Below, piece by piece: positions 1-7,860 of a stretch of DNA of 64,000 nucleotides (the stretch's first letter is position 1; every line of letters begins with the position of its first letter). The translations under genes were made by a program, and so were the position numbers. Under the pieces are notes generated by a model that saw only the letters and a list, made by a program, of their open reading frames with translations, ran no database searches and had not been told where the DNA came from. Where the stretch lies: contig NZ_CP034783.1 of assembly GCF_006094435.1 (NCBI RefSeq), positions 5,607,001 through 5,671,000 of the forward strand. The letters are read 5' to 3'. Origin of the DNA: Pseudomonas sp. MPC6 (GTDB taxonomy: Bacteria > Pseudomonadota > Gammaproteobacteria > Pseudomonadales > Pseudomonadaceae).

Positions 1-2
1 GG

Positions 3-1358
3 GTCATTTCCGGCTACATGGTGGCGATGACCGTTGCAGTGCCGATCTACGGCAAATTGGGCGATCTGTACGGCCGCCGCAAATTGATGCTGTTCGGCAT
101 GGGCTTGTTCACGCTGGCTTCGCTGTTTTGCGGCCTGGCCCAGAACATGGAGCATCTGGTGCTGGCGCGGATTGTTCAGGGCATCGGTGCGGGCGGGATG
201 ATTTCGGTCAGCCAGGCAATCATCGGCGATATCGTTCCACCCCGGGAACGCGGACGCTATCAGGGCTACTTCAGCAGTATGTACGCGGTGGCCAGCGTCG
301 CCGGTCCGGTGCTCGGTGGCTACCTGACCGAATACCTGTCCTGGCGCTGGGTGTTTCTGATCAATCTGCCGCTGGGCCTGGGCGCGTGGCTGGTGGCCAA
401 TCACACATTGGTGGGGCTGCCGGTGCCGCAGCGCAAACCGATCATCGATTACTTCGGCACGTTATTGATGATCATCGGTTTGACCGCCTTGTTGCTGGGC
501 ATCACCGAGGTCGGCCAGGGCCATGCCTGGCGCAGTGCCGAAGTAATGGGCCTGCTCGCCTGCTCGGTCGTGGTCCTGGGGTTGTTTGTCTGGCAAGAGC
601 GTCGGGCGCGGGAGCCGTTGCTGCCGATGCACCTGTTCGCCAACCGCAATGCGATCCTGTGCTGGTGCACGATTTTCTTCACCAGTTTCCAGGCGATCTC
701 GCTGATTGTGCTGATGCCACTGCGCTTTCAAAGCGTCACCGGGGCCGGGGCCGACAGCGCCGCACTGCACCTGCTGCCATTGGCCATAGGCTTGCCGATC
801 GGGGCGTATTTCGCCGGGCGCCGAACCTCGGTGACCGGACGTTACAAACCGATGATCCTGACGGGAGCCCTGCTCATGCCGGTTTCGATCCTGGGCATGG
901 CATTCAGTCCGCCCCAGGCCTTTTTGTGGAGCAGCCTGTTCATGTTGCTCTGCGGTATCGCCTCCGGCATGCAGTTCCCGACGTCGTTGGTGGGGACGCA
1001 AAACGCGGTGGATCAGCGCGACATCGGAGTGGCCACCAGCACCACCAACCTGTTCCGCTCGCTGGGCGGCGCCGTGGGTGTGGCGTTGATGTCGGCACTG
1101 TTGCTGGCGCTGTTGCAGGATTCGGGTTTCGCCCACCTCGCAGGCTCGTCAATAGTCGCCGAGGGCAGTTCGGGGAATGTCTTGCTGGACGGTTTGAACG
1201 CTGCACCGGGGGATGCGCAGAATGCCTTGCGGGCGGAGTTGCTGCTGACTTTCCGGCATTTGCTGATGGTCAGTGCGGCGGTGTCGCTGCTGGGGCTGGC
1301 CGCGGCGATTGCCATGCCGAACAGGGTGTTGCGGGGGCGGGGGGATAAGGTTCGGTAG
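3..1358 (+). CDS. MFS drug exporter, DHA2 (14-TM) type, 5' end missing
   Basis: The reading frame is already open at the first bases, so the true start lies before the window; about 451 residues are visible. The visible N-terminus carries major facilitator motif A (GKLGDLYGRRK, roughly residues 16-26) after the end of a first membrane helix. An R-rich motif B region (LARIVQGIGAGGMISV) and an antiporter-type motif C (GPVLGGYL) follow, all typical of proton-driven drug exporters. Eleven or twelve further hydrophobic segments follow and the protein ends in a short basic tail. The length fits the DHA2 or EmrB-like subfamily. Substrate cannot be read from sequence. No adaptor or outer membrane partner gene is visible downstream, where repeats begin directly. 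Confidence 0.85.
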   Translation, partial: VISGYMVAMTVAVPIYGKLGDLYGRRKLMLFGMGLFTLASLFCGLAQNMEHLVLARIVQGIGAGGMISVSQAIIGDIVPPRERGRYQGYFSSMYAVASVAGPVLGGYLTEYLSWRWVFLINLPLGLGAWLVANHTLVGLPVPQRKPIIDYFGTLLMIIGLTALLLGITEVGQGHAWRSAEVMGLLACSVVVLGLFVWQERRAREPLLPMHLFANRNAILCWCTIFFTSFQAISLIVLMPLRFQSVTGAGADSAALHLLPLAIGLPIGAYFAGRRTSVTGRYKPMILTGALLMPVSILGMAFSPPQAFLWSSLFMLLCGIASGMQFPTSLVGTQNAVDQRDIGVATSTTNLFRSLGGAVGVALMSALLLALLQDSGFAHLAGSSIVAEGSSGNVLLDGLNAAPGDAQNALRAELLLTFRHLLMVSAAVSLLGLAAAIAMPNRVLRGRGDKVR

Positions 1359-1363
1359 ATGGA

Positions 1364-1536
1364 GCCTGGTTCGCCTGTAGGAGCCAGGCTTGCCGGCGAA
1401 GAACGATGACGCGGTGCAGCAGATACACCGCGGCGCCTGGTTCGCCCGTAGGAGCCAGGCTTGCCGGCGAAGAACGATGACGCGTATTACAGAGATACCG
1501 CGGCGCCTGGTTCGCGGGCAAGCCTCGCTCCTACTG
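1364..1536. repeat. Tandem REP-type repeats, about 70-bp period
   Basis: The string GCCTGGTTCGC recurs at 1364, 1435 and 1505. Between the copies lies GTAGGAGCCAGGCTTGCCGG followed by the same spacer (GAACGATGACGCG). The last copy is inverted and ends in GCTCCTAC. This is a REP palindrome array between the exporter gene and the convergent coiled-coil gene. Confidence 0.8.
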
Positions 1537-2403
1537 CCGGGCGCGCAGCTGCTGCGCCAGCGTCTGAATCTGCGCCTGCAGGGTGTTGATGTTGCGCGTG
1601 ACCTGGCCACGGAAGGCGTCGAATTCGGCGGTGGTGGCGCCTTGGGCCGCGCTCGGACGATTGTCCTGCTGGCTCTTGAGGATAAGCATGTCTTGCTCCA
1701 GGCGATCGATGGCGGCGCTCGGGTTGCCTTGCTTTTTCAGCGCGACAATGTCGGCGCCGAGGCTTTTCAGCTGAGCGTCAAACTTGCTGGTGTCAGCCGA
1801 AGCACTTTTCAGCGCGGCCAATTCACTGTCCAGCGCTTTGACCTGCGCCTGCAATTGCGTGTTGGCGCTCTGATGTTCGGTGTTCTGGGCGGTCAACTGC
1901 GCCAGTCGCTTATCCAGCTCGGAGGTTTGCGCAGTCATCTGCGCCAGGCGCTTGTCCAGCTCGGAGGTCTGGCCGACGACACCTTGCTGCTGCTTGCCCT
2001 GATCCTGAAGCTTGCTTTCCAGCTGTTTGATCTGCAGTTTCAGGGCTTCGCTGTCGCTGCTGACGTTGGTCTGGCTGGCGACCACCTTGCCGGAAATGTC
2101 CTGCAGGCGCCCCGCCGCGTCCTCGCTGATACGGGCGAAGCTTTCCTGAGTCGCCACCAGTTGCTGTTCCATCAGCGAGATTTGCTGAAAGCTCCACCAG
2201 GCAAGGCCGGCGAACGCAAAGAACAAGGCGCCGACCAGCGCCCACAACGGGCCGGTGCTAGGACCTTTGACCTTGACCACCGGCGTCGTGCGCGAACGCA
2301 CCGAGGTGCGAGTGGTGGGCACAAAATCATCGTCGTCGAGGTTGTCGGCTCGCAGGCTCGGTACATCGTCGAAGTCGTCGTTGGCATCGTTACGCATGGA
2401 CAT
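1531..2403 (-). CDS. Single-pass membrane protein with long coiled coil, function unknown
   Basis: The 290-residue protein has an acidic, disordered N-terminus, one membrane helix at about residues 53-75, and a long Q/A/L/K-rich coiled coil to the end, so it is anchored in the inner membrane with the coil probably in the periplasm. The ATG at 2403 is preferred over an upstream in-frame codon because AAAGG lies 8 bases before it; the ATG at 2397 is also possible. The coil holds two consecutive 14-residue repeats (TSELDKRLAQMTAQ and TSELDKRLAQLTAQ) that come from a 42-bp tandem duplication. It resembles conserved Pseudomonas proteins annotated as hypothetical or ATPase-like. No enzymatic motif is visible. 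Confidence 0.75.
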   Translation of the reverse strand: MSMRNDANDDFDDVPSLRADNLDDDDFVPTTRTSVRSRTTPVVKVKGPSTGPLWALVGALFFAFAGLAWWSFQQISLMEQQLVATQESFARISEDAAGRLQDISGKVVASQTNVSSDSEALKLQIKQLESKLQDQGKQQQGVVGQTSELDKRLAQMTAQTSELDKRLAQLTAQNTEHQSANTQLQAQVKALDSELAALKSASADTSKFDAQLKSLGADIVALKKQGNPSAAIDRLEQDMLILKSQQDNRPSAAQGATTAEFDAFRGQVTRNINTLQAQIQTLAQQLRARQ

Positions 2404-2510
2404 TGAGTCAACCTTTGTGGAACGCGGTGATGGCTTGATGCGGCGAGTATAACCCCCACTGCCGCACCGATTGACCCTGAACCCCCGGACTCGGTTCATT
2501 ACCGGCTATT

Positions 2511-3503
2511 TCAGTGGAGGTCCTGAGCCTTCCACCAGCCACAGAATTCATCCAGTGCTGTCCACAGACTGACCTTTGGATCGTAATCCAGATAGTGCCG
2601 CGCCCGGCTGATGTCCAGGGTGAAATTTTTGTTCATGACCTGCATGCCCAGTCGCGACAGTGTTGGCTCGGGACGGCCCGGCCACAGTTTGCACACCCCT
2701 TCGTTGAGCGCCGCCACGGTGTAGGCCAGCCCGAAGGAACGGTAGCGGGTGACCTGTGGCACGTCCATCTTGCGCATCACATAATTGACCACATCCCACA
2801 ACGGCACCGGCGCGCCGTTGCTGATGTTGTAGGCCTTGCCCAAGGCTGAGCCCGTCGCCAGCAGGCTGCTGAGCAACGCTTCATTCAGGTTCTGCACGCT
2901 GGTGAAATCCACCTTGTTCAAACCGTTGCCGATGATTGCCAGGCGACCTTTGCGTTGCATGTTCAGCAACCGTGGGAAAATGCTCATGTCGCCGGCACCC
3001 GTCACAAAGCGCGGGCGCAAGGCCAGGGTTTCGAGGCCGAACTCCTGGGCACCGAAGACCTTTTGCTCGGCCAGGTATTTGGTCGCCGCGTAGGGATGCC
3101 TGAAGCGCTTGGGCACCTGTTCTTCGGTCAGTCCCAGATGGTCGCGGCCATCGAAATAGATCGATGGCGACGACAAGTGCACCAGTCGCCGCACCCGCTG
3201 TTTCAGGCAGGCTTCGACCACGTTTTCGGTGACCTGGACGTTGCCTAGATGGAAGTCCTGGTAGCGTCCCCACAACCCGACAGCGCCAGCGCAATGGACC
3301 ACCGCTTCGACGTCCCGGCACAGATCACGCGCCAGTTGCGGGTCACTCAGGTCGCCCTGAATGAACTCGGCGCCACGGCGCACCAAATGCTCGACACTCT
3401 CGGCCCGGCGACCGTTGACCCGCACGTCCAGGCCCTGTTCCAAGGCAAAACGCGCAAAGCGCCCGCCAATGAAACCGCTGGCGCCGGTAACCAGAATCTT
3501 CAT
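2511..3503 (-). CDS. NAD-dependent epimerase/dehydratase (extended SDR)
   Basis: This 330-residue extended short-chain dehydrogenase/reductase starts with the dinucleotide-binding motif TGASGFIGG at residues 6-14. Later come a conserved serine (LSSPSIY) and the catalytic YxxxK (YAATK), which together give the Ser-Tyr-Lys set. The family includes sugar epimerases and 3-beta-hydroxysteroid dehydrogenase-like enzymes, and the sequence ending fits the latter. The substrate is unknown. The gene lies 54 bases downstream of argP on the same strand. The ATG at 3503 has a usable ribosome site (GGAGCAATTC) close upstream. Confidence 0.8.
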   Translation of the reverse strand: MKILVTGASGFIGGRFARFALEQGLDVRVNGRRAESVEHLVRRGAEFIQGDLSDPQLARDLCRDVEAVVHCAGAVGLWGRYQDFHLGNVQVTENVVEACLKQRVRRLVHLSSPSIYFDGRDHLGLTEEQVPKRFRHPYAATKYLAEQKVFGAQEFGLETLALRPRFVTGAGDMSIFPRLLNMQRKGRLAIIGNGLNKVDFTSVQNLNEALLSSLLATGSALGKAYNISNGAPVPLWDVVNYVMRKMDVPQVTRYRSFGLAYTVAALNEGVCKLWPGRPEPTLSRLGMQVMNKNFTLDISRARHYLDYDPKVSLWTALDEFCGWWKAQDLH

Positions 3504-3557
3504 GAATTGCTCCGAATATTTCGTTTTGCGTAGTGCGTGAGGTCTTGACGCTGGCCG

Positions 3558-4451
3558 TCAGTCCAACGGCACCAGCCATTGCGTCGATGAGCGCACCAAT
3601 TGATCGGTGAGCAGGCCCAACAGCTGACCGCCATTGCGCCAATGATGCCAGTACAGCGGTACATCGATCGGCTTATCTGGCAACAGCTCGCGCAGCACGC
3701 CTCGTTCCAATTGATCGCGCACCTGCAGCTCCGGCACCAGCCCCCAACCCAGACCCGCCTCAGTGAGGCGGATAAAGCCTTCGGACGATGGACATAAATG
3801 GTGTTCGAAACCGCCGTCCACGCCCAGAGAAGCCAGATAGCGATGCTGCAGGAAGTCATCGGGGCCAAATACCAGCGCCGGGGTTCGGGCCAACTGATCG
3901 GCCCGCACACCGTCGGGAAAATGCCGGGCAATAAAGGCCGGGCTGGCCAGCGCGCGGTAACGCATCGCCCCCAGCAACACACTGCGCGCGCCAGCCACCG
4001 GGCGCTCGCTGGCGCAGACGCAGGCTGCCACCTCGCCTGCGCGCATGCGCTTGAGGCCAACGGTCTGGTCTTCGACCACCAGGTCCAGCAACAAATGATG
4101 CTCGGCACAGAAGTCGCCCACCGCCACCGCCCACCAGGTGGCCAGGCTGTCGGCATTCAGGGCGATGCGCAGGCGTTCCGGCAACCCTTCTTCGTCCAGG
4201 GCCGGTACCAGGGTCTGCAGATCGCGCTCAAGCAAACGCACTTGCTGCACATGGTTGAGCAGCCGCCGGCCAATGTCCGTCGGCGCCGGTGGCGTCACCC
4301 GCACCAACACCGGCTGGCCAACCCGCGCCTCCAACAACTTGATGCGCTGGGAGATCGCCGATTGGGACAACCCCAGCACCTGCGCCGCGCGTTCGAATCC
4401 GGCCTGCTCGACCACCGCGGCCAAGGCAGAAAGCAATTTATAGTCGAACAT
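3558..4451 (-). CDS. argP: LysR-type regulator ArgP (IciA family)
   Basis: The 297-residue LysR-type regulator has an N-terminal winged helix (FERAAQVLGLSQSAISQRIKLLE, given here only as positions about 18-40) and a C-terminal periplasmic-binding-like effector domain. ArgP proteins sense lysine and arginine and activate the amino acid exporter gene (ArgO/LysE). The start at 4451 was chosen because MFDYKLLSALAAVVEQAGF is the normal ArgP N-terminus; the longer frame has no family support. The gene is divergent from an ACT-domain gene and a lysE exporter gene, the expected target. The shared 95-bp intergenic region should hold the operator. Confidence 0.88.
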   Translation of the reverse strand: MFDYKLLSALAAVVEQAGFERAAQVLGLSQSAISQRIKLLEARVGQPVLVRVTPPAPTDIGRRLLNHVQQVRLLERDLQTLVPALDEEGLPERLRIALNADSLATWWAVAVGDFCAEHHLLLDLVVEDQTVGLKRMRAGEVAACVCASERPVAGARSVLLGAMRYRALASPAFIARHFPDGVRADQLARTPALVFGPDDFLQHRYLASLGVDGGFEHHLCPSSEGFIRLTEAGLGWGLVPELQVRDQLERGVLRELLPDKPIDVPLYWHHWRNGGQLLGLLTDQLVRSSTQWLVPLD

Positions 4452-4546
4452 CAGTTTTCCTAATGAGCGATCAGCAATATTGGTTTTTCTTATACAACGA
4501 TGCACCGCAGAATTGCCAGCAAGCACTTTGAACAAGGACCATCGAC
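4452..4546. promoter_or_regulatory. Divergent argP / ACT-lysE control region
   Basis: This 95-bp AT-rich gap separates argP from the exporter unit. It contains TATTGGTTTTTCTTATAC, which includes T-N-A spaced elements compatible with a LysR-type site, but the operator cannot be fixed by eye. LysR-type regulators usually bind in such divergent regions. Confidence 0.5.
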
Positions 4547-4948
4547 ATGGCTGGCGAAACATCATTGGCAACCCTGCTGCGCAGCATGAGCCCGCAACTC
4601 AACGTCGGCGAATACGTGTTCTGCACCCTGCGCGACGGCAACCTGCCTGCTGGCCTGGAGATCGTCGGCAGTTTTCGCGAACAGGAAGGGCTGACCGTGA
4701 TTCTCGAACGCGCCCACGCCGAAAAGGCCGGTTTCAGTTTCGACTACCTCGCGGCCTGGATCACCCTGAACGTGCACTCGGCCCTCGCAGCCGTCGGCCT
4801 GACCGCCGCGTTCGCCAGCGCATTGGGCCAGGCCGGGATCAGCTGCAACGTGGTCGCCGGCTACTACCACGATCACCTGTTCGTCGGCCTGGCCGATGCC
4901 GAGCGGGCCATGCAGGTGCTGCAGGACCTGGCAGCCAACGCGGAGTAA
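4547..4948 (+). CDS. ACT-domain protein
   Basis: The 133-residue protein consists of tandem ACT-like sequence. The C-terminal half (LNVHSALAAVGLTAAFASALGQAGISCNVV) resembles the small-molecule-binding domain of aspartokinase; only key stretches can be named. ACT domains bind amino acids. Its place just before a LysE exporter gene and opposite argP suggests a role in sensing or controlling basic amino acid export, which is inference. Stop and next start are 5 bases apart, so it is co-transcribed with the exporter gene. The ATG at 4547 follows AAGGACC. Confidence 0.75.
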   Translation: MAGETSLATLLRSMSPQLNVGEYVFCTLRDGNLPAGLEIVGSFREQEGLTVILERAHAEKAGFSFDYLAAWITLNVHSALAAVGLTAAFASALGQAGISCNVVAGYYHDHLFVGLADAERAMQVLQDLAANAE

Positions 4949-4953
4949 ACCTT

Positions 4954-5556
4954 ATGTGGCAAAGCTATGTGAACGGCCTGTTGGTGGCCGCTGGGCTGAT
5001 CATGGCGATCGGCACCCAGAACGCCTTTGTACTGGCCCAGAGCCTGCGGCGCGAACATCACCTGCCGGTGGCGGCGCTCTGCGTGACGTGCGATGCGTTG
5101 CTGGTGGCGGCCGGGGTATTCGGCCTGGCGACGGTGCTGGCGCAGAACCCGACCCTGCTGGCTTTCGCCCGTTGGGGAGGCGCGGCGTTTCTGCTGTGGT
5201 ACGGCAGCCTGGCGCTGCGTCGGGCCTGCTCGAAACAGAGTCTGCAACAAGGCGAAAACCAGACCGTCCGCTCGCTTCGGGCCGTCATGCTCAGCGCTCT
5301 GGCCGTGACCCTGCTCAACCCGCATGTCTATCTGGATACCGTGTTGCTGATCGGCTCCCTCGGTGCCCAGCAAACGGAACCCGGCGCTTATGTGGTGGGG
5401 GCGGCAAGTGCGTCGTTGCTGTGGTTTTTCACCTTGGCGCTGGGCGCTGCATGGCTGGCACCGTGGTTGGCGCGGCCGAGCACCTGGCGAATTCTAGACC
5501 TGCTGGTGGCCGGGATGATGTTCACCGTAGCGTTCCAGTTAATCAGCGCCGGTTGA
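4954..5556 (+). CDS. LysE/ArgO family amino acid exporter
   Basis: The 200-residue inner membrane protein has about six hydrophobic helices. It opens with the LysE family signature region (GLIMAIGTQNAFVLAQSLRR, residues 17-36). A conserved LLNPHVYLDTVLLIG segment lies in the second half. LysE/ArgO proteins export lysine or arginine when intracellular levels are high. The start at 4954 lies 5 bases after the ACT-domain gene. The neighbouring argP is the known regulator of this class. Substrate (lysine, arginine or canavanine) cannot be decided from sequence. Confidence 0.88.
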   Translation: MWQSYVNGLLVAAGLIMAIGTQNAFVLAQSLRREHHLPVAALCVTCDALLVAAGVFGLATVLAQNPTLLAFARWGGAAFLLWYGSLALRRACSKQSLQQGENQTVRSLRAVMLSALAVTLLNPHVYLDTVLLIGSLGAQQTEPGAYVVGAASASLLWFFTLALGAAWLAPWLARPSTWRILDLLVAGMMFTVAFQLISAG

Positions 5557-5732
5557 TTTATTCCAAAAGGCTCTGGAACCTCTATTCCACACAGTTGTTG
5601 CGTGGTTATGCCGCACCCCCGGTGCTATGATCCGAACCCTGCGCCGCAAAGAGTACAAACTCCCCGGCGCTAGTTTGGCCGCCCGTGATCGGCCTTGCGC
5701 TCACCGCAACTGACCTGATTAGGAGAATCATC

Positions 5733-6329
5733 ATGGCTTTCGAATTGCCGCCGCTGCCGTACGCACACGATGCCCTGCAGCCGCATATTTCCAAGGAAAC
5801 CCTGGAATATCACCACGACAAGCACCACAACACCTATGTCGTGAACCTGAACAACCTGGTGCCAGGCACCGAGTTCGAAGGCAAGACCCTGGAAGAAATC
5901 GTCAAGACTTCCTCGGGCGGTATCTTCAACAACGCCGCTCAGGTCTGGAACCACACCTTCTACTGGAACTGCCTGGCGCCAAACGCCGGCGGTCAGCCAA
6001 GCGGTGCACTGGCTGAGGCGATCAACGCTTCCTTCGGTTCGTTCGACAAGTTCAAGGAAGAGTTCAGCAAGACGTCCATCGGTACCTTCGGTTCCGGTTG
6101 GGGCTGGCTGGTGAAAAAAGCTGACGGTTCCCTGGGCCTGGCCAGCACCATCGGCGCCGGCAACCCGCTGACCAGCGGTGACACCCCGCTGCTGACCTGC
6201 GACGTCTGGGAACACGCCTACTACATCGACTACCGCAACCTGCGTCCGAAGTATGTAGAGGCGTTCTGGAACCTGGTCAACTGGAAGTTCGTGGCTGAGC
6301 AGTTTGAAGGCAAAACCTTCACCGCTTAA
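5733..6329 (+). CDS. sodB: Iron superoxide dismutase
   Basis: This 198-residue cytoplasmic Fe-SOD converts superoxide to peroxide and oxygen. The metal ligands are visible in their normal contexts: His in LEYHHDKHH, His in WNHTFYW, and Asp/His in [11 protein letters not shown]. The residues that favour iron over manganese ([18 protein letters not shown]) fit the Fe form. The ATG at 5733 follows AGGAGAATCATC, a strong ribosome site, and the length is standard. A Rho-independent terminator follows closely, so it is a single-gene unit. Confidence 0.97.
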   Translation: MAFELPPLPYAHDALQPHISKETLEYHHDKHHNTYVVNLNNLVPGTEFEGKTLEEIVKTSSGGIFNNAAQVWNHTFYWNCLAPNAGGQPSGALAEAINASFGSFDKFKEEFSKTSIGTFGSGWGWLVKKADGSLGLASTIGAGNPLTSGDTPLLTCDVWEHAYYIDYRNLRPKYVEAFWNLVNWKFVAEQFEGKTFTA

Positions 6330-6345
6330 GATCGATGCCAGTCAG

Positions 6346-6374
6346 AAAACCCGGCTTTTTAGCCGGGTTTTTTT
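6346..6374 (+). terminator. Rho-independent terminator after sodB
   Basis: The stem AACCCGGCT / AGCCGGGTT with a short T-rich loop is followed by a run of seven T residues, 17 bases after the sodB stop. Confidence 0.92.
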
Positions 6375-6384
6375 GTGCCCACTT

Positions 6385-6461
6385 GTAGGAGCCGGCTTGC
6401 TGGCGAACCAGACGACGCGGTGGATCAGAGACACCGCCTTCGCTGGCAAGCCAGCTCCTAC
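6385..6461. repeat. REP palindrome pair (BIME)
   Basis: It begins GTAGGAGCCGGCTTGCTGGC and ends in GCCAGCTCCTAC, giving an inverted pair around a spacer with GACGCGGTGGATCAGAGACA. It lies directly behind the sodB terminator. Confidence 0.88.
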
Positions 6462-6553
6462 AGGGTCTGGGTTAATCCGTAAAATCCAGGTCGGCTTTCG
6501 GGCCGCCTTCACCGGCAAGCCGGCGAGGAACGATAATGCGGTTAGCCTGCGGA

Positions 6554-6817
6554 CTACTGCGGATCGATGTTGTCCAGCGCACGGTTCACCGCCAGTTCCG
6601 CCAGCATGACGATCTGTGCGATGGCCAGCGCAGTGCTGCGTTGGGGACCGGTCAGGTAGGTGGCGAAATCACTGGTGATGACGTTGGCAGAAGCTAATGA
6701 TTCGCAGGCGTGGGCGAGGAGGGATTCGGTATCCGTGTCGGGGACGATCATGAAGAGGGTGTTGGGGCTGTAGGGTTTGGTGGTTTCGAAGGGGGGATCG
6801 GGAATTAATTTGTCCAT
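6554..6817 (-). CDS. Small DUF6124-like Pseudomonas protein
   Basis: The predicted product has 87 residues. It opens MDKLIPDPPF and has a central region LLAHACESLASANVITSDF with a predicted helical C-terminus (IAQIVMLAELAVNRALD). This pattern matches the small DUF6124/DUF3077-type proteins that occur in several copies in Pseudomonas genomes; the function is unknown. The ATG at 6817 is preferred because AAAGGA lies 8 bases upstream. The gene is preceded by a long structured leader (6818-7060), described separately, and is flanked by REP repeats. No membrane segment or signal peptide is present. Confidence 0.7.
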   Translation of the reverse strand: MDKLIPDPPFETTKPYSPNTLFMIVPDTDTESLLAHACESLASANVITSDFATYLTGPQRSTALAIAQIVMLAELAVNRALDNIDPQ

Positions 6818-7060
6818 TAAAACAATCCTTTTGCAGTGGTGCCACCCATTGCCGTTTCTCACACGGCGAAGTGGTGGCAGCTATGTGCGAGGTGAGAAAA
6901 CCGGTTATGGACACCCGGCCAGACCGAAGTCTGCCCGCACACAGCCGCCATAACGCATTGACGGCCAGCGGATAAGCTGGCGGCGATTATGCGGTTACTG
7001 GCACTGGATGACCATAATTTGCCGGGTTCTCACACCCGATCGCTGAGTATTCAGCGACAG
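6818..7060 (-). ncRNA. Structured leader or cis-acting RNA upstream of the DUF6124-like gene
   Basis: Read on the minus strand, this leader can form at least six hairpins: 7040-7057 (7-bp stem), 7023-7038 (CGGGT/ACCCG around GTGAGA), 6964-6981 (GCCAGC/GCTGGC), 6904-6954 (GTTATGG/CCATAAC enclosing a 5-bp stem with a UUCG tetraloop), and 6840-6879 (TGCCACC/GGTGGCA) enclosing 6851-6867 (GCCGT/ACGGC with loop GTGAGAA). The last one sits just before the ribosome site. A single-stranded TTCTCAC at 6892-6898 is complementary to both GTGAGAA loops. The stems are seen directly; a regulatory role is inferred. Confidence 0.6.
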
Positions 7061-7149
7061 TTAGAGGCTATGGAGTCCGCTTCCGACGGGCAACCTGAAA
7101 ACTGTGTGGGAAAAGTCTGGCAATTTTGTATTTACTTAAACAGGTAAAA

Positions 7150-7206
7150 GCGGAACGCGGAGCGTCCCTGACGGCATTCCCGCTCGCAAGCGTGGGAATG
7201 ATCAAT
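7150..7206. repeat. Short inverted repeat of the CGGAGCGTCC / CGTGGGAATGATC type
   Basis: The string GAACGCGGAGCGTCC is followed by CATTCCCGCTCGCAAGCGTGGGAATG, an imperfect palindrome of a kind scattered through Pseudomonas intergenic regions (the two arms are CATTCCC and GGGAATG). No gene is present. Confidence 0.65.
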
Positions 7207-7232
7207 CGGGGCAGCAGGAATTGATTGGTTGG

Positions 7233-7341
7233 CTATCAGGCCGCCTTCGCTGGCAAGCCAGCTCCTACAAGGGGCCGGGTACATTCGTAAAATCAGGTTG
7301 GCTGGCAGGCCGCCTTCGCTGGCAAGCCAGCTCCTACAGGG
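7233..7341 (+). repeat. Two direct half-REP copies
   Basis: GGCCGCCTTCGCTGGCAAGC followed by CAGCTCCTACA occurs twice in the same orientation, about 69 bases apart, with related flanks (GGGTACATTCGTAAAATCAG and GTGTACATCTGCACAATCAG). Only one arm of the palindrome is present in each copy. Confidence 0.8.
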
Positions 7342-7406
7342 GTTTCGTGTACATCTGCACAATCAGTGCGGCGGGCAAGCTTCAATGCCGGTCAGTTAAG
7401 GCGATT

Positions 7407-7504
7407 GTAGGAGCGAGCTTGCTCGCGAAGGACTCAAGAACGCCGCGTTTAACCAGTAAACACGCGTTATCGTTAACGACCATCGCGAGCAAGCTCGCTC
7501 CTAC
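7407..7504. repeat. REP palindrome pair (GCGAGCTTGCTCGCG subtype)
   Basis: GTAGGAGCGAGCTTGCTCGC at the left and GCGAGCAAGCTCGCTCCTAC at the right flank a spacer with AACACGCGTTATCGTTAACGA. The same spacer motif recurs at 20191-20289. Confidence 0.88.
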
Positions 7505-7544
7505 AGGGGTCCGGGTACACCGGCGCTTCTCACCACTCATCAGG

Positions 7545-7860
7545 CCGAGCGTTAGCTCGCCTGCAGCCTTTGATCTTGATCCACCCGCCCCTTCGGGAGG
7601 CTGAGTGGAGGTGTGCATCCGGGGAGTGGCGCGCAGCGCCGTTCGACGCAGTCGAACACGCTGCATGTAGGTCGTCGCGAAGCAGACCGGAGGGCAGTGT
7701 CCCCGGATGGACACCGGAGCGAAGGAACGCCGAGCCTTAGCGAGGGGCCGGACGCCGGGGCGAGCCTTTTTGGGTACTTTTTTGGCGTTTGAAAAAAGTG
7801 CCTCGCCGTAAGGGCGAAACCATAGGCGGCCGTTACCGCAGCAACGGATATGTACTCAAC
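7545..7860. repeat. Long non-coding repeat-like segment, Pseudomonas type
   Basis: This 300-bp stretch has ACCCGCCCCTTCGGGAGG, GTCCCCGGATGGACACCGG, GCGCGCAGCGCCGTTCGACG and GTAAGGGCGAAACCATAGGC. From memory, near-identical blocks recur in many Pseudomonas genomes, where short hypothetical genes are often called in them. The open frames on both strands lack ribosome sites and family resemblance, so it is listed as a repeat, not a gene. Confidence 0.5.

Noticed and set aside
1364..1536. Regular 70-bp repeats that might suggest a CRISPR array
   Set aside because: The repeated unit is the REP palindrome and the spacers are also repeated; there are no cas genes.
1390..2406. A 338-codon plus-strand frame across the coiled-coil gene
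   Set aside because: It starts inside REP repeats and is opposite a gene with a good ribosome site and a membrane helix.
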